Positions 44,769-53,181 of a DNA stretch of 64,000 nt are shown here, one piece after another (position 1 is the first letter of the stretch; the number at the start of each line of letters is the position of its first letter). The notes under the pieces were generated by a model that was not told the DNA's origin, made no database searches, and saw only the letters and a list, made by a program, of their open reading frames with translations. The position numbers and the translations under genes were made by a program. This stretch comes from Sphingobium amiense (GTDB taxonomy: Bacteria; Pseudomonadota; Alphaproteobacteria; Sphingomonadales; Sphingomonadaceae): positions 3,560,001 through 3,624,000 of the forward strand of contig NZ_AP018664.1 of the NCBI RefSeq assembly GCF_003967075.1, read 5' to 3'.

Positions 44769-45310
44769 GCCGCCGTCATATCCTCGCCGTGTCCATGCTG
44801 GCCGTCGGCACGCTTGTCGCCACGGCGGTTGCCGATCTGCCAACCCGGCTGATCTGGAACGCGACTGCCAGCGCGCCCATCGGCTTCTACACGGTTGCTC
44901 CCGCCGATACGCTCGAAATTCCAGAACTCGTCGTCATCATGCCGCCCGAACCGCTGGAGCGGTTCATGGTCGAGCGCGGCTATATCGGACGCGGCGTGCC
45001 GCTGCTGAAGCGTGTCCTCGGCCTGCCGGGACAGCGCGTCTGCCGCAACGGTGCGACCATTACCGTCGATCATGTCGAAATGGGGGACGCGCTGGAGCGC
45101 GACCGCATGGGCCGCGATCTGCCGGTCTGGCAGAGCTGCCGCATCATCGGCGACGGTGAACTCTTCCTCATGAATTGGGACGTCCGGGACAGCCTCGACG
45201 GCCGTTACTTCGGACCTGTTCCCGCCAGTTCCGTCATCGGCCGGGCGCTCCCGCTCTGGACCGATGAGGAAGGCGATGGCCGCTACGAATGGCGGGCGGC
45301 CACGCATTGA
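44765..45310 (+). CDS. traF: TraF-type S26 signal peptidase
   Basis: A 181-residue membrane-anchored serine peptidase. After an N-terminal hydrophobic segment (HILAVSMLAVGTLVATAVA) come the catalytic Ser36 in SAPIGFY and Lys82 in PLLKRVLGLPG. TraF processes and cyclises the TrbC pilin of P-type conjugation systems, so its substrate is probably the TrbC encoded at 52558. ATG at 44765 overlaps the DUF2840 stop. Confidence 0.92.
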   Translation: MSRRHILAVSMLAVGTLVATAVADLPTRLIWNATASAPIGFYTVAPADTLEIPELVVIMPPEPLERFMVERGYIGRGVPLLKRVLGLPGQRVCRNGATITVDHVEMGDALERDRMGRDLPVWQSCRIIGDGELFLMNWDVRDSLDGRYFGPVPASSVIGRALPLWTDEEGDGRYEWRAATH

Positions 45311-45345
45311 ACCCACGCCAAATCCACAAACACAGGAGACATACC

Positions 45346-45681
45346 ATGCCACAGATCGGTCAATTTGCGCGTGACGCATCCGGCTTCGCCGGTCAGCTCG
45401 TCACGCTCACCATGAAGCGCGATCTCGTTATCGTGCCCGCCGAACATTCCGATGCGGAGAATGCGCCGGACTATCGCGTCCATTTCATTGAACATGACGG
45501 GCCGGAGGTCGGTGCTGCATGGAAACGCACCGGCGAAAAGGCTGGCGAATATCTCTCGGTGCTGCTCGACGATCCCGCCTTACCGCAGCCGATCCGCGCC
45601 AATCTGTTTCGCGACGACGATGCAGGCTCGTCATGGTCGCTGCACTGGAGCCGCCCGCGGCCCCGCGAAGATCGGGACTGA
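45346..45681 (+). CDS. DUF736 protein (second copy)
   Basis: A 111-residue DUF736 protein (MPQIGQFARDASGFAGQLVT, GAAWKRTGEKAGEYLSVLLD, ALPQPIRANLFRDDDAGSSW). Ribosome binding site CAGGAGAC. It is diverged from the copy at 37993, so the two were not made by a recent duplication. Confidence 0.9.
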   Translation: MPQIGQFARDASGFAGQLVTLTMKRDLVIVPAEHSDAENAPDYRVHFIEHDGPEVGAAWKRTGEKAGEYLSVLLDDPALPQPIRANLFRDDDAGSSWSLHWSRPRPREDRD

Positions 45682-45685
45682 GATC

Positions 45686-46396
45686 ATGCGATCCCGCGCC
45701 CTTCTTATCTTCACGGCCCTTCTGTCGGCTGGCAGCGGCTCGATGCCGGCCATGGCGCAGGTCACGCCGCAACCCGCGCCTGTTACCGCGCATCCCCATG
45801 CTGCTTTCATTGCAGAGGCGTCACAGCGTTTCAGCATTCCAGAGCACTGGATTCGGGCCGTGCTGGGTGTGGAAAGCGCGGGCGATGTGCGCGCCATTTC
45901 ATCGGCGGGCGCGATGGGACTGATGCAGGTCATGCCCGATACCTGGGCGGGCCTGCGCAGCCGCCATGGCCTCGGGCGCGATCCTTACGATCCGCGTGAC
46001 AACATCCTCGCAGGTACGGCGTATCTGCGGGAGATGTGGGACCGCTATGGCAATGTCGCGGCCATGCTTGCCGCCTACAATGCCGGTCCCGGTCGCTATG
46101 ACGAGCATCTGGCGACAGGTCGCACTTTGCCCGCAGAAACACGCGCCTATGTCGCCACGCTCGCACCTGTTCTCGGCAGGGCGACTGCGCCTGATGTGCC
46201 GACGATCGTGCCGCCGCCGCCACCGGATTGGCGCGAAGCCCCGCTCTTCGTTGCGCAATCCGGCGGCATTTCAGCGGCGGTTAATCAGCCATCGAGCGAC
46301 ATCCACGCAACCGCTTCTCTGCGCGATCCCGCCGTTCAGGAGCCGCAGGACAGCGGCATATTCGTGGCCCTTGCGAGCGATGGCGACAAGCCATGA
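45686..46396 (+). CDS. Lytic transglycosylase (VirB1/TrbN-like)
   Basis: A 236-residue periplasmic muramidase. Signal peptide about 1-24 (AGSGSMPAMA/Q), catalytic Glu63 in GVESAGD, the SLT motif AMGLMQVMP (76-84) and AYNAGPGRYDE. The C-terminus is Pro-rich. It would open peptidoglycan for the conjugation channel. ATG at 45686 follows the DUF736 stop by 5 bases. Confidence 0.9.
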   Translation: MRSRALLIFTALLSAGSGSMPAMAQVTPQPAPVTAHPHAAFIAEASQRFSIPEHWIRAVLGVESAGDVRAISSAGAMGLMQVMPDTWAGLRSRHGLGRDPYDPRDNILAGTAYLREMWDRYGNVAAMLAAYNAGPGRYDEHLATGRTLPAETRAYVATLAPVLGRATAPDVPTIVPPPPPDWREAPLFVAQSGGISAAVNQPSSDIHATASLRDPAVQEPQDSGIFVALASDGDKP

Positions 46397-46713
46397 GCAT
46401 GGCGTTTACGCGCTCGTTCGGTCCATTTCCGGTGTGCAGTCAGGCTTGGGTGCGCCTGGCAGCATTCCCGGCAGGAAGGGCAAAAAGGGAAGGAAAGGCG
46501 GAGGGCAAGATAAAGGAAACCGGCACCCTGTCGGGGCAGTTTCTGGGCAAGCCCTTGTCTGCACACTGTTTTGGGGCGCGGCGCACGGCACCCTGCTTTT
46601 GGGTCTCGCGTGCCGCGATATGGCGCAAAGCCTTGGCTTTGTTGGGTTTTGACCGGCACTATAGCCTAATATCTGCCGTTTCCGTGTCTAAACGGCAGGG
46701 AATGGGCTCATGA
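46393..46713 (+). CDS. Uncertain ORF overlapping transglycosylase and relaxase
   Basis: A 106-residue reading frame with 4-base ATGA overlaps at both ends, which looks like translational coupling. Its composition is odd (RLAAFPAGRAKREGKAEGKI, then Cys/Trp-rich), matches no family I know, and the DNA contains inverted repeats and an oriT-like motif. It may be non-coding transfer-origin DNA. I leave both options open. Confidence 0.25.
   Translation: MSMAFTRSFGPFPVCSQAWVRLAAFPAGRAKREGKAEGKIKETGTLSGQFLGKPLSAHCFGARRTAPCFWVSRAAIWRKALALLGFDRHYSLISAVSVSKRQGMGS
46655..46700 (+). promoter_or_regulatory. Candidate oriT / nic region upstream of the relaxase
   Basis: CTGCCGTTT (46673-46681) and AAACGGCAG (46690-46698) form a perfect 9-bp inverted repeat, with TATCTGCC at its left shoulder (46670-46677), one base short of the IncP/Ti nic consensus TATCCTGC. 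It lies 12 bases before the relaxase start, a usual oriT location. Confidence 0.4.
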
Positions 46714-48782
46714 GCGCCGACGACGAGAATCGCTTTCGCCCCAGGCCGGGCCGGATCAAATTCGACGTGCCGAAAGCGGGCAAAGCCAAGAGCTTTCTGA
46801 CGCAGGCGAAGAAGCTGGCGCGTCAGCTTAGCAACAGCCCTAGTAGATCATCGTCATTCGCATCACGGACGTCCTCGTCGTCCTCATCGGGTTCGGCCGG
46901 AAAGAGCGGGAAGGCATCGCGCGCTGGCAAAGGTCCGGGCGTCAAGCGTGGCCGTGGCGCGGCCTATGTCCGCGCCCGAACCCTGTCGGGCGGGTGGCGT
47001 CACAGCGCAGCCGGAGTGCGTCGCGTCGTCGTCAAAACCCGATACGTTCAGAGCGCGGGGAGGAATGGCAAAGGTGCTGCCCATCTGCGCTACATCCAGC
47101 GCGACGGAACATCGCGTGATGGCCAACGTGGCCAGCTCTATTCGGCGACCGAGGACCGCGCTGATGGAGATGCCTTCCTTGATCGCGGCAAGGATGATCG
47201 CCACCAGTTCCGCTTCATCGTCTCGCCCGAGGATGCCGCCGATCTTTCCGATCTCACCGACCACACCCGCGATCTGATGAGCCGCATCGAGGCCGACCTT
47301 GGCACGAAACTCGATTGGGTGGCTGTCAATCACCACAATACCGGCCATCCCCATGTCCATGTCATTGTTCGGGGGAAGGACGATCTGGGCGAGAACCTGG
47401 TTATCAATGGTGACTATCTCGCCAATGGTATTCGTGAGCGGGCGAGCGAACTGACCACGCTGGAACTCGGCCCCGTGACCGAGATCGAGCAGAGCCGCAA
47501 GCTGTCTGCCGAAATCGATCAGGACCGCTTCACGCGCATCGACCGCGCCATGACCGAGGAAGCCGACGAAAGGTTCCTCGATCTGCGCCACGAACCGGCA
47601 GATGCACGCCGCCAGTTCAACCGCACACTTCGCCTGCGCCGTCTCGCCAAGCTGGAAAAGATGGGGCTGGCTAGGGAACATGCACCCGGCGTCTGGGAGC
47701 TTGGCGCGAAGATGGAACCGGCGCTGCGTGAACTCGGTGAGCGCGGTGACATCATCCGCAACATGCACAAGGCGCTGAAGGCCGATGGGCAGGAACGTGA
47801 TCCGATGACCTTCCAGCTTCACGATGCCGCACCCGCGGCGCCCATCACCGGCCGCGTCGTGGACAAATATCTCACCGACGAGATGGGCGAGAACCTGACG
47901 CTCGTGGTGGACGGCATCGACGGGCGAACACACCATCTTCCCGGCATTGATCCGGCCCGCGTTGAAGATGCCCGGATCGGCAGCATCGTGGAAGTCGGTC
48001 CCGCCGATACAGCGCAACGTCCCTCTGATCGCACCATCGCTGCGATCTCGGAAAATGGTATCTACCGACCGAGCCGCCACCTCGAACAGGCGAAGTTCGA
48101 GGGACGTGTGCCGGGTGGCGATTATGAGGGCTATGTCGATGCCCATGTCCGGCGATTGGAGTCGCTACGCCGGGCCGGGATTGCCGAGCGGATCGACGCC
48201 GACCAGTGGCGCATCCCCGAAGACTTCGAGAGCCGCGCCACCGCCTATGATGCCGGTCGCAACCGGCAGGCCAGCATCCGTGTCGTCTCGACCTTCGATC
48301 TGGAAAAACAGATCGGCGCCGATGGCGCGACCTGGCTGGACCGGCGATTGGTCACACCGGACGCCTCGGACCTTACCCCGGCAGGGTTCGGCCAGCAGGT
48401 GCGCGAGGCTATGGACCAGCGGCGTGAACACCATATCGCACAGGGCGATGCCACGCGGCAGCAGAATGGACGCATCCTCTATCGGCGCAACCTGCTCGCC
48501 AATCTGCGAGAAAGGGAAGTGGCCCGCGTCGGTGCGGAAATGGCCAGCAGCAAAGGCTTGCCGTTCCGGGCGGCTGCCGATGGCGAAAATATCAGCGGCA
48601 AGTTCACCGGGATCGCACATCTATCGAGCGGCAAGTTCGCCATTGTCGAAAAGAGCCACGAGTTCACTCTTGTCCCATGGCGGCCAGTGATCGACCGCCA
48701 GCTCGGCCGCGAGGTTGCGGGCATCGTGCAGGGTGGATCGGTATCGTGGCAAATGGGGCGAACACGAGGGCTCGGGATTTGA
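46710..48782 (+). CDS. VirD2/TraI-type relaxase (DUF3363)
   Basis: A 690-residue MOBP-like relaxase. After a low-complexity Ser/Arg N-terminus (about 40-75) the relaxase core has RYIQRDG (a Tyr candidate at 128), then the three-His metal motif HHNTGHPHVHV (208-218). A DUF3363 C-terminal domain covers about 240-690 (RLAKLEKMGLAREHAPGVW, VVDKYLTDEMGENLTLVVDG). It nicks oriT and pilots the strand. It lies between the transglycosylase and TraG. Confidence 0.92.
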   Translation: MSADDENRFRPRPGRIKFDVPKAGKAKSFLTQAKKLARQLSNSPSRSSSFASRTSSSSSSGSAGKSGKASRAGKGPGVKRGRGAAYVRARTLSGGWRHSAAGVRRVVVKTRYVQSAGRNGKGAAHLRYIQRDGTSRDGQRGQLYSATEDRADGDAFLDRGKDDRHQFRFIVSPEDAADLSDLTDHTRDLMSRIEADLGTKLDWVAVNHHNTGHPHVHVIVRGKDDLGENLVINGDYLANGIRERASELTTLELGPVTEIEQSRKLSAEIDQDRFTRIDRAMTEEADERFLDLRHEPADARRQFNRTLRLRRLAKLEKMGLAREHAPGVWELGAKMEPALRELGERGDIIRNMHKALKADGQERDPMTFQLHDAAPAAPITGRVVDKYLTDEMGENLTLVVDGIDGRTHHLPGIDPARVEDARIGSIVEVGPADTAQRPSDRTIAAISENGIYRPSRHLEQAKFEGRVPGGDYEGYVDAHVRRLESLRRAGIAERIDADQWRIPEDFESRATAYDAGRNRQASIRVVSTFDLEKQIGADGATWLDRRLVTPDASDLTPAGFGQQVREAMDQRREHHIAQGDATRQQNGRILYRRNLLANLREREVARVGAEMASSKGLPFRAAADGENISGKFTGIAHLSSGKFAIVEKSHEFTLVPWRPVIDRQLGREVAGIVQGGSVSWQMGRTRGLGI

Positions 48783-48957
48783 GCCTTTGCCGATCTGGCA
48801 CCTCGCAAATTGTTCTGTCGACATCGGCATCTGAAAGGGCCTGTCCGATGTGCCGCCGATAGTATCCGGCAACACGGCACCCCTGCTTTTCCTGTTGCCG
48901 CTTTCGAAAACGTCTATTCTTTGATCGGCTCCGACTCTCTTGCCGATTGGAGCCTGT

Positions 48958-50946
48958 ATGCGTGGTGGCCGAATACTCTGGGGCCAGATCATTGTTGTAT
49001 TCACCATTGTCCTGGTGATGGTCTGGACTTCGACGCAATGGGTGGCCTTCCGCCTTGGCTTTCAGCCCCAGCTCGGCAATCCGTGGTTCGATGTTGCGGG
49101 ATGGCCGGTCTATTATCCTCCGGCCTTCTTCTGGTGGTGGTTTTCCTATGACGCCTATGCGCCCGGTATTTTCACCGAAGGCGCGTTCATCGCCACGTCC
49201 GGGGCGTTGTTCGCTATCGCCGCCGCTTTTTTCATGTCGATCATCCGGGCGCGCGAGGCGCGCAACGTCGCCACCTACGGATCGGCCAGATGGGCCGAGG
49301 ACAAGGAAATCCATGCTGCCGGACTGCTCGGTCCCGATGGCGTGGTCCTTGGCAGGCACAGCAAGGACTATCTCCGGCACGACGGCCCCGAGCATGTCCT
49401 TTGTTTCGCGCCCACCCGATCAGGCAAAGGCGTCGGTCTCGTTGTGCCGACGCTGCTGACCTGGCCGGGAAGTTGCATCGTGCACGACATCAAGGGTGAG
49501 AACTGGAATCTGACGGCCGGCTTCCGGTCCCATCACGGCCGCGTCCTGCTGTTCGATCCGACCAATGTGCATTCCGCAGCTTACAACCCGCTGCTGGAAG
49601 TCCGTCAGGGGGAGTGGGAAGTCCGCGATGTCCAGAACATCGCGGATATTCTGGTCGATCCCGAGGGCAGTCTCGACAAGCGCAACCATTGGGAAAAGAC
49701 CAGCCATTCGCTACTGGTCGGCGCCATCCTGCATGTTCTCTATGCCGAGAAGGACAAGACGCTGGCGGGGGTCGCGAGCTTTCTGTCCGATCCGCGCCGT
49801 CCGGTCGAGGCGACCTTGCGCGCCATGATGGACACGCCGCATCTGGGCGAAGCCGGTGTGCATCCCGTCATCGCCTCATCGGCACGCGAGCTGTTGAACA
49901 AATCCGAGAACGAACGCTCCGGCGTGCTGTCCACGGCGATGTCCTTTCTCGGTCTCTACCGAGATCCGGTCGTGGCCCGCGTGACGGCCCGCTGCGACTG
50001 GCGCATTGCTGATCTGGTCGGAGCAAAAGAACCGGTCAACCTCTACCTCGTCGTACCGCCCTCGGACATCAACCGGACCAAGCCGCTGATCCGTCTGATC
50101 CTCAATCAGGTCGGGCGGCGGCTGACCGAGGAACTGGAAACCACCGGAAAACGCCATCGTCTCCTGTTGATGCTGGACGAGTTCCCCGCGCTCGGGCGGC
50201 TTGATTTCTTTGAATCGGCGCTCGCCTTCATGGCCGGCTACGGCCTCAAAGCGTTCCTGATCGCGCAGTCGCTCAACCAGATCGAGCGGGCCTATGGACA
50301 GAACAACGCCATTCTCGACAACTGCCATGTGCGTGTCGCCTTTGCCGCAAACGATGAACGCACCGCCAAGCGGATCAGTGATGCGCTCGGCACGGCCACG
50401 GAAATGCGCGATTCCACCAACTATGCGGGCCATCGCCTCGCGCCCTGGCTCGGGCATCTCATGGTTTCGCGGCAGGAAACAGCGCGGCCGCTCCTGACAC
50501 CGGGCGAGATCATGCAGCTTCCGCCAACCGACGAGATCGTCATGGTAGCGGGTGTGCCGCCCATCCGCGCCGCCAAGGCGCGCTACTATGCCGATGCGCG
50601 GCTTCAGGAACGGGTGCTGCCGCCGCCCGATCTGCACAAGCAGTCGGTGAAGATGGAAACATCGGCACCAGACGACTGGACGAGCCGTGTTGTTGCGGCC
50701 GCGGCCGGCCACGGACCCGCGTCGAACAGGTCCGACGACGATCCTGCCAATGCCGGTATCCGTCTTGAGCCGGAGCTTCCCGAACATGAGGAAATCATCC
50801 CGCCACCACCGCCGCCATCGCAGGAGTTCGATTTTCTCGATGATGAGCCCGACGTCGATGCCGCCAAAGCCCGTGCCATGCGTCAGCGGATGCGCATGGT
50901 CGCGCGGCAGGCGTCACTCGACCCAAATGACGGCATCGAGCTTTGA
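48958..50946 (+). CDS. traG: TraG/VirD4 type IV coupling protein
   Basis: A 662-residue coupling ATPase. Two N-terminal membrane segments (about 8-30 and 70-95), Walker A APTRSGKGVG (151-160) and Walker B LLLMLDEFPALG (about 401-412). A Pro-rich acidic tail ends the protein. It links the relaxase-DNA complex to the Trb channel. ATG at 48958 is preferred over 48940. The 175 bases upstream hold no gene. Confidence 0.94.
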   Translation: MRGGRILWGQIIVVFTIVLVMVWTSTQWVAFRLGFQPQLGNPWFDVAGWPVYYPPAFFWWWFSYDAYAPGIFTEGAFIATSGALFAIAAAFFMSIIRAREARNVATYGSARWAEDKEIHAAGLLGPDGVVLGRHSKDYLRHDGPEHVLCFAPTRSGKGVGLVVPTLLTWPGSCIVHDIKGENWNLTAGFRSHHGRVLLFDPTNVHSAAYNPLLEVRQGEWEVRDVQNIADILVDPEGSLDKRNHWEKTSHSLLVGAILHVLYAEKDKTLAGVASFLSDPRRPVEATLRAMMDTPHLGEAGVHPVIASSARELLNKSENERSGVLSTAMSFLGLYRDPVVARVTARCDWRIADLVGAKEPVNLYLVVPPSDINRTKPLIRLILNQVGRRLTEELETTGKRHRLLLMLDEFPALGRLDFFESALAFMAGYGLKAFLIAQSLNQIERAYGQNNAILDNCHVRVAFAANDERTAKRISDALGTATEMRDSTNYAGHRLAPWLGHLMVSRQETARPLLTPGEIMQLPPTDEIVMVAGVPPIRAAKARYYADARLQERVLPPPDLHKQSVKMETSAPDDWTSRVVAAAAGHGPASNRSDDDPANAGIRLEPELPEHEEIIPPPPPPSQEFDFLDDEPDVDAAKARAMRQRMRMVARQASLDPNDGIEL

Positions 50947-50960
50947 GAAGGAAGACAGGC

Positions 50961-51422
50961 ATGACGAGTCGCACCCGCATGAATGTCTACTTCTCCCCGG
51001 ATCTGCTGAAGCAGGTCGAGGGTCTGGCGCTGCGTCGCAATGTTTCAAAATCCGCAGTGATCGAGGCTGCGGTAGCATCCTTCCTGTCCGGTGACACGAC
51101 CCAACGGCTGGAAGCCGCAATGTCGCGACGCCTGGATAAGCTTGGCCGCCAGTTCGATATGCTGGACGAAGATGTCGCCATCCTCGGCGAGACGCTTTCG
51201 CTGTTCGTACAATTCTGGCTCACCATGACGCCGCCGCTGTCAGATAGCGCGAAACAGTCGGCACGCATCAAGGGCAACGAGCGCTTCGAAGGCTTCATGC
51301 AGACGCTGGGCAAGCGCCTGGCTTCCGGCGACAGATTCCTGAAAGAGTTGTCGCGGGATATCGATTCGCTTCACGATCTTTCGTCACAAGGCCAGTCCGA
51401 AGCGGATGGAAACCAGCTCTGA
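50961..51422 (+). CDS. CopG-type ribbon-helix-helix protein
   Basis: A 153-residue protein with an N-terminal ribbon-helix-helix (RTRMNVYFSPDLLKQVEGLA, KSAVIEAAVASFL) and a helical C-terminus containing a hydrophobic stretch (ETLSLFVQFWLTM). It always sits between traG and trbB in this type of ICE and may regulate the trb operon. Ribosome binding site GAAGG, ATG at 50961. Confidence 0.87.
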   Translation: MTSRTRMNVYFSPDLLKQVEGLALRRNVSKSAVIEAAVASFLSGDTTQRLEAAMSRRLDKLGRQFDMLDEDVAILGETLSLFVQFWLTMTPPLSDSAKQSARIKGNERFEGFMQTLGKRLASGDRFLKELSRDIDSLHDLSSQGQSEADGNQL

Positions 51423-51516
51423 ACTTTCGATCCATCCTATTTACCGCCCTGCGCCGCCGATGCCCGCACACGCGTAAACATCTGTTGAAACGGCCCTAAA
51501 TCAGGTTCTTTTAATC

Positions 51517-51541
51517 GACCCCAATCCGGGGTCCGTCTTTT
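51517..51541 (+). terminator. Terminator/attenuator hairpin in the trbB leader
   Basis: GACCCC (51517-51522) pairs with GGGGTC (51528-51533), followed by CGTCTTTT, 13 bases before the trbB ATG. It could stop read-through from traG or attenuate the trb operon. Confidence 0.55.
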
Positions 51542-51553
51542 GCGCGTCCCGCC

Positions 51554-52561
51554 ATGAACGGGGCCGCCATGACCGCATCACATCAGAAACCCGAGACGAT
51601 TGCGCGTGGTGCGCGGATGCTGCGCACCGCGCTCGGTACATCGATTGCCCGGTTTCTGGAAGATCCAGCTGTGGTCGAGGTGATGCTGAATCCCGATGGC
51701 CGCATCTGGGTGGATCGGCTCTCCGAAGGGCTGGCCGATACGGGGGAGAGGCTGTCGGCTGCCGATGGCGAGCGGATCGTCAGGCTGGTCGCCCATCATG
51801 TCGGCGCCGAGGTTCATGCCCGCAATCCGCGTGTGTCGGCTGAACTGCCCGAGACCGGAGAGCGCTTCGAAGGGTTGCTGCCGCCTGTCGTCACGGCGCC
51901 GACCTTTGCCATCCGCAAGCCTGCCGTCGCGGTGTTCACGCTCGACGACTATGTAAACGCCGGGATCATGACCAGTGCTCAGGCCGAGGTGCTGCGCCTG
52001 AACGTCGCCACGCGCGCCAATATCCTTGTCGCGGGCGGCACCTCGACCGGAAAAACCACGCTGACCAACGCGCTGCTGGCAGAAGTCGCCAAGACTTCGG
52101 ACCGCGTCGTGATCATTGAAGACACGCGCGAACTGCAATGCGCCGCGCCCAATCTGGTCGCGATGCGCACCAAAGATGGCGTGGCGACGCTCTCCGATCT
52201 GGTGCGTTCGTCGCTACGCCTGCGCCCGGATCGCATCCCGGTCGGCGAGGTGCGCGGGTCCGAAGCTCTCGACCTCCTTAAAGCCTGGGGCACCGGCCAT
52301 CCGGGCGGGATCGGCACCATCCATGCCGGTTCCGGCATTGGCGCGCTGCGACGCCTCGAACAGCTCATCCAGGAAGCCGTCATCACCGTCCCGCGCGCCC
52401 TGATTGCCGAGACAATCGACCTCGTCGCCGTTCTTGCCGGACGCGGCTCTTCCCGCCGGCTGGTCGAACTCGCCCGCGTCGATGGGCTGGGGCCGGACGG
52501 CGATTACGCCATCACGCATCCCATCACTTTGGCAACCACCCCGAAAGGAAACCCTTCATGA
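51554..52561 (+). CDS. trbB: TrbB (VirB11-type secretion ATPase)
   Basis: A 335-residue traffic ATPase with Walker [11 protein letters not shown] (about 160-169), the Asp box [10 protein letters not shown] and the His box GTIHAGSG. It energises pilus assembly at the inner membrane. First gene of the trb operon; ATG at 51554 or 51569. The stop overlaps trbC. Confidence 0.94.
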   Translation: MNGAAMTASHQKPETIARGARMLRTALGTSIARFLEDPAVVEVMLNPDGRIWVDRLSEGLADTGERLSAADGERIVRLVAHHVGAEVHARNPRVSAELPETGERFEGLLPPVVTAPTFAIRKPAVAVFTLDDYVNAGIMTSAQAEVLRLNVATRANILVAGGTSTGKTTLTNALLAEVAKTSDRVVIIEDTRELQCAAPNLVAMRTKDGVATLSDLVRSSLRLRPDRIPVGEVRGSEALDLLKAWGTGHPGGIGTIHAGSGIGALRRLEQLIQEAVITVPRALIAETIDLVAVLAGRGSSRRLVELARVDGLGPDGDYAITHPITLATTPKGNPS

Positions 52562-52890
52562 TCCGCACGATTTCACGCGGCTGCCGCATCATGGCAACCG
52601 CCGCTGCCACTGTTTCCATCAGTCTGATGCTGGCGCCTGCCGCACACGCCTCCGGCTCCTCCATGCCCTGGGAGGCCCCGCTTCAGTCGATCCTCCAGTC
52701 GATCGAGGGTCCTGTCGCCAAGATCATCGCCGTCATCGTCATCATCGCCACCGGCCTGGCGCTGGCCTTCGGTGATACCTCCGGCGGCTTCCGCCGCCTG
52801 ATCCAGATCGTCTTCGGCCTGTCCATCGCCTTCGCCGCGTCGAGCTTCTTCCTGTCGTTCTTCTCGTTCGGCGGCGGGGCGCTCATCTGA
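52558..52890 (+). CDS. trbC: TrbC (VirB2-type pilin precursor)
   Basis: A 110-residue prepilin: signal region about 1-30 (ATVSISLMLAPAAHA), then two hydrophobic helices (IIAVIVIIATGLALAF and IVFGLSIAFAASSFFLSFF). Probable substrate of the TraF peptidase upstream. Overlaps trbB by 4 and trbD by 1 base. Confidence 0.92.
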   Translation: MIRTISRGCRIMATAAATVSISLMLAPAAHASGSSMPWEAPLQSILQSIEGPVAKIIAVIVIIATGLALAFGDTSGGFRRLIQIVFGLSIAFAASSFFLSFFSFGGGALI

Positions 52891-53171
52891 TGGCGGGTGG
52901 CCTCGAACAGCTCGACGCGGTGCCGGGCTTCTCCATCCCGGTTCACCGGGCGCTGACCGAGCATATCCTGCTCGGCGGCGCACCGCGTTCGATTGCCATC
53001 GTCAACGGCACGCTGGCCGGCGCCGTCGGCCTCGGCCTTCGTCTCTGGCTGGTTGGCATCGCCATCTGGGCGGTCGGTCATTTCCTCGCGGTATGGGCTG
53101 CCAAACGCGATCCGCTTTTTGTCGAGGTGGGCCGCAGGCACCTGCGCATACCCGGTCATCTGTCAGTGTGA
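52890..53171 (+). CDS. trbD: TrbD (VirB3-like)
   Basis: A 93-residue inner-membrane protein with a VirB3 pattern (IPVHRALTEHILLGGAPRSI, one or two spans at about 38-68, ending RDPLFVEVGRRHLRIPGHL). It partners the TrbE ATPase. Start overlaps trbC by one base. Confidence 0.92.
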   Translation: MAGGLEQLDAVPGFSIPVHRALTEHILLGGAPRSIAIVNGTLAGAVGLGLRLWLVGIAIWAVGHFLAVWAAKRDPLFVEVGRRHLRIPGHLSV

Positions 53172-53181
53172 GGGCGCGGCC

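Noticed and set aside
46884-48146. 420-residue minus-strand ORF over the relaxase
   Set aside because: Antisense to the intact relaxase, explained by codon bias.
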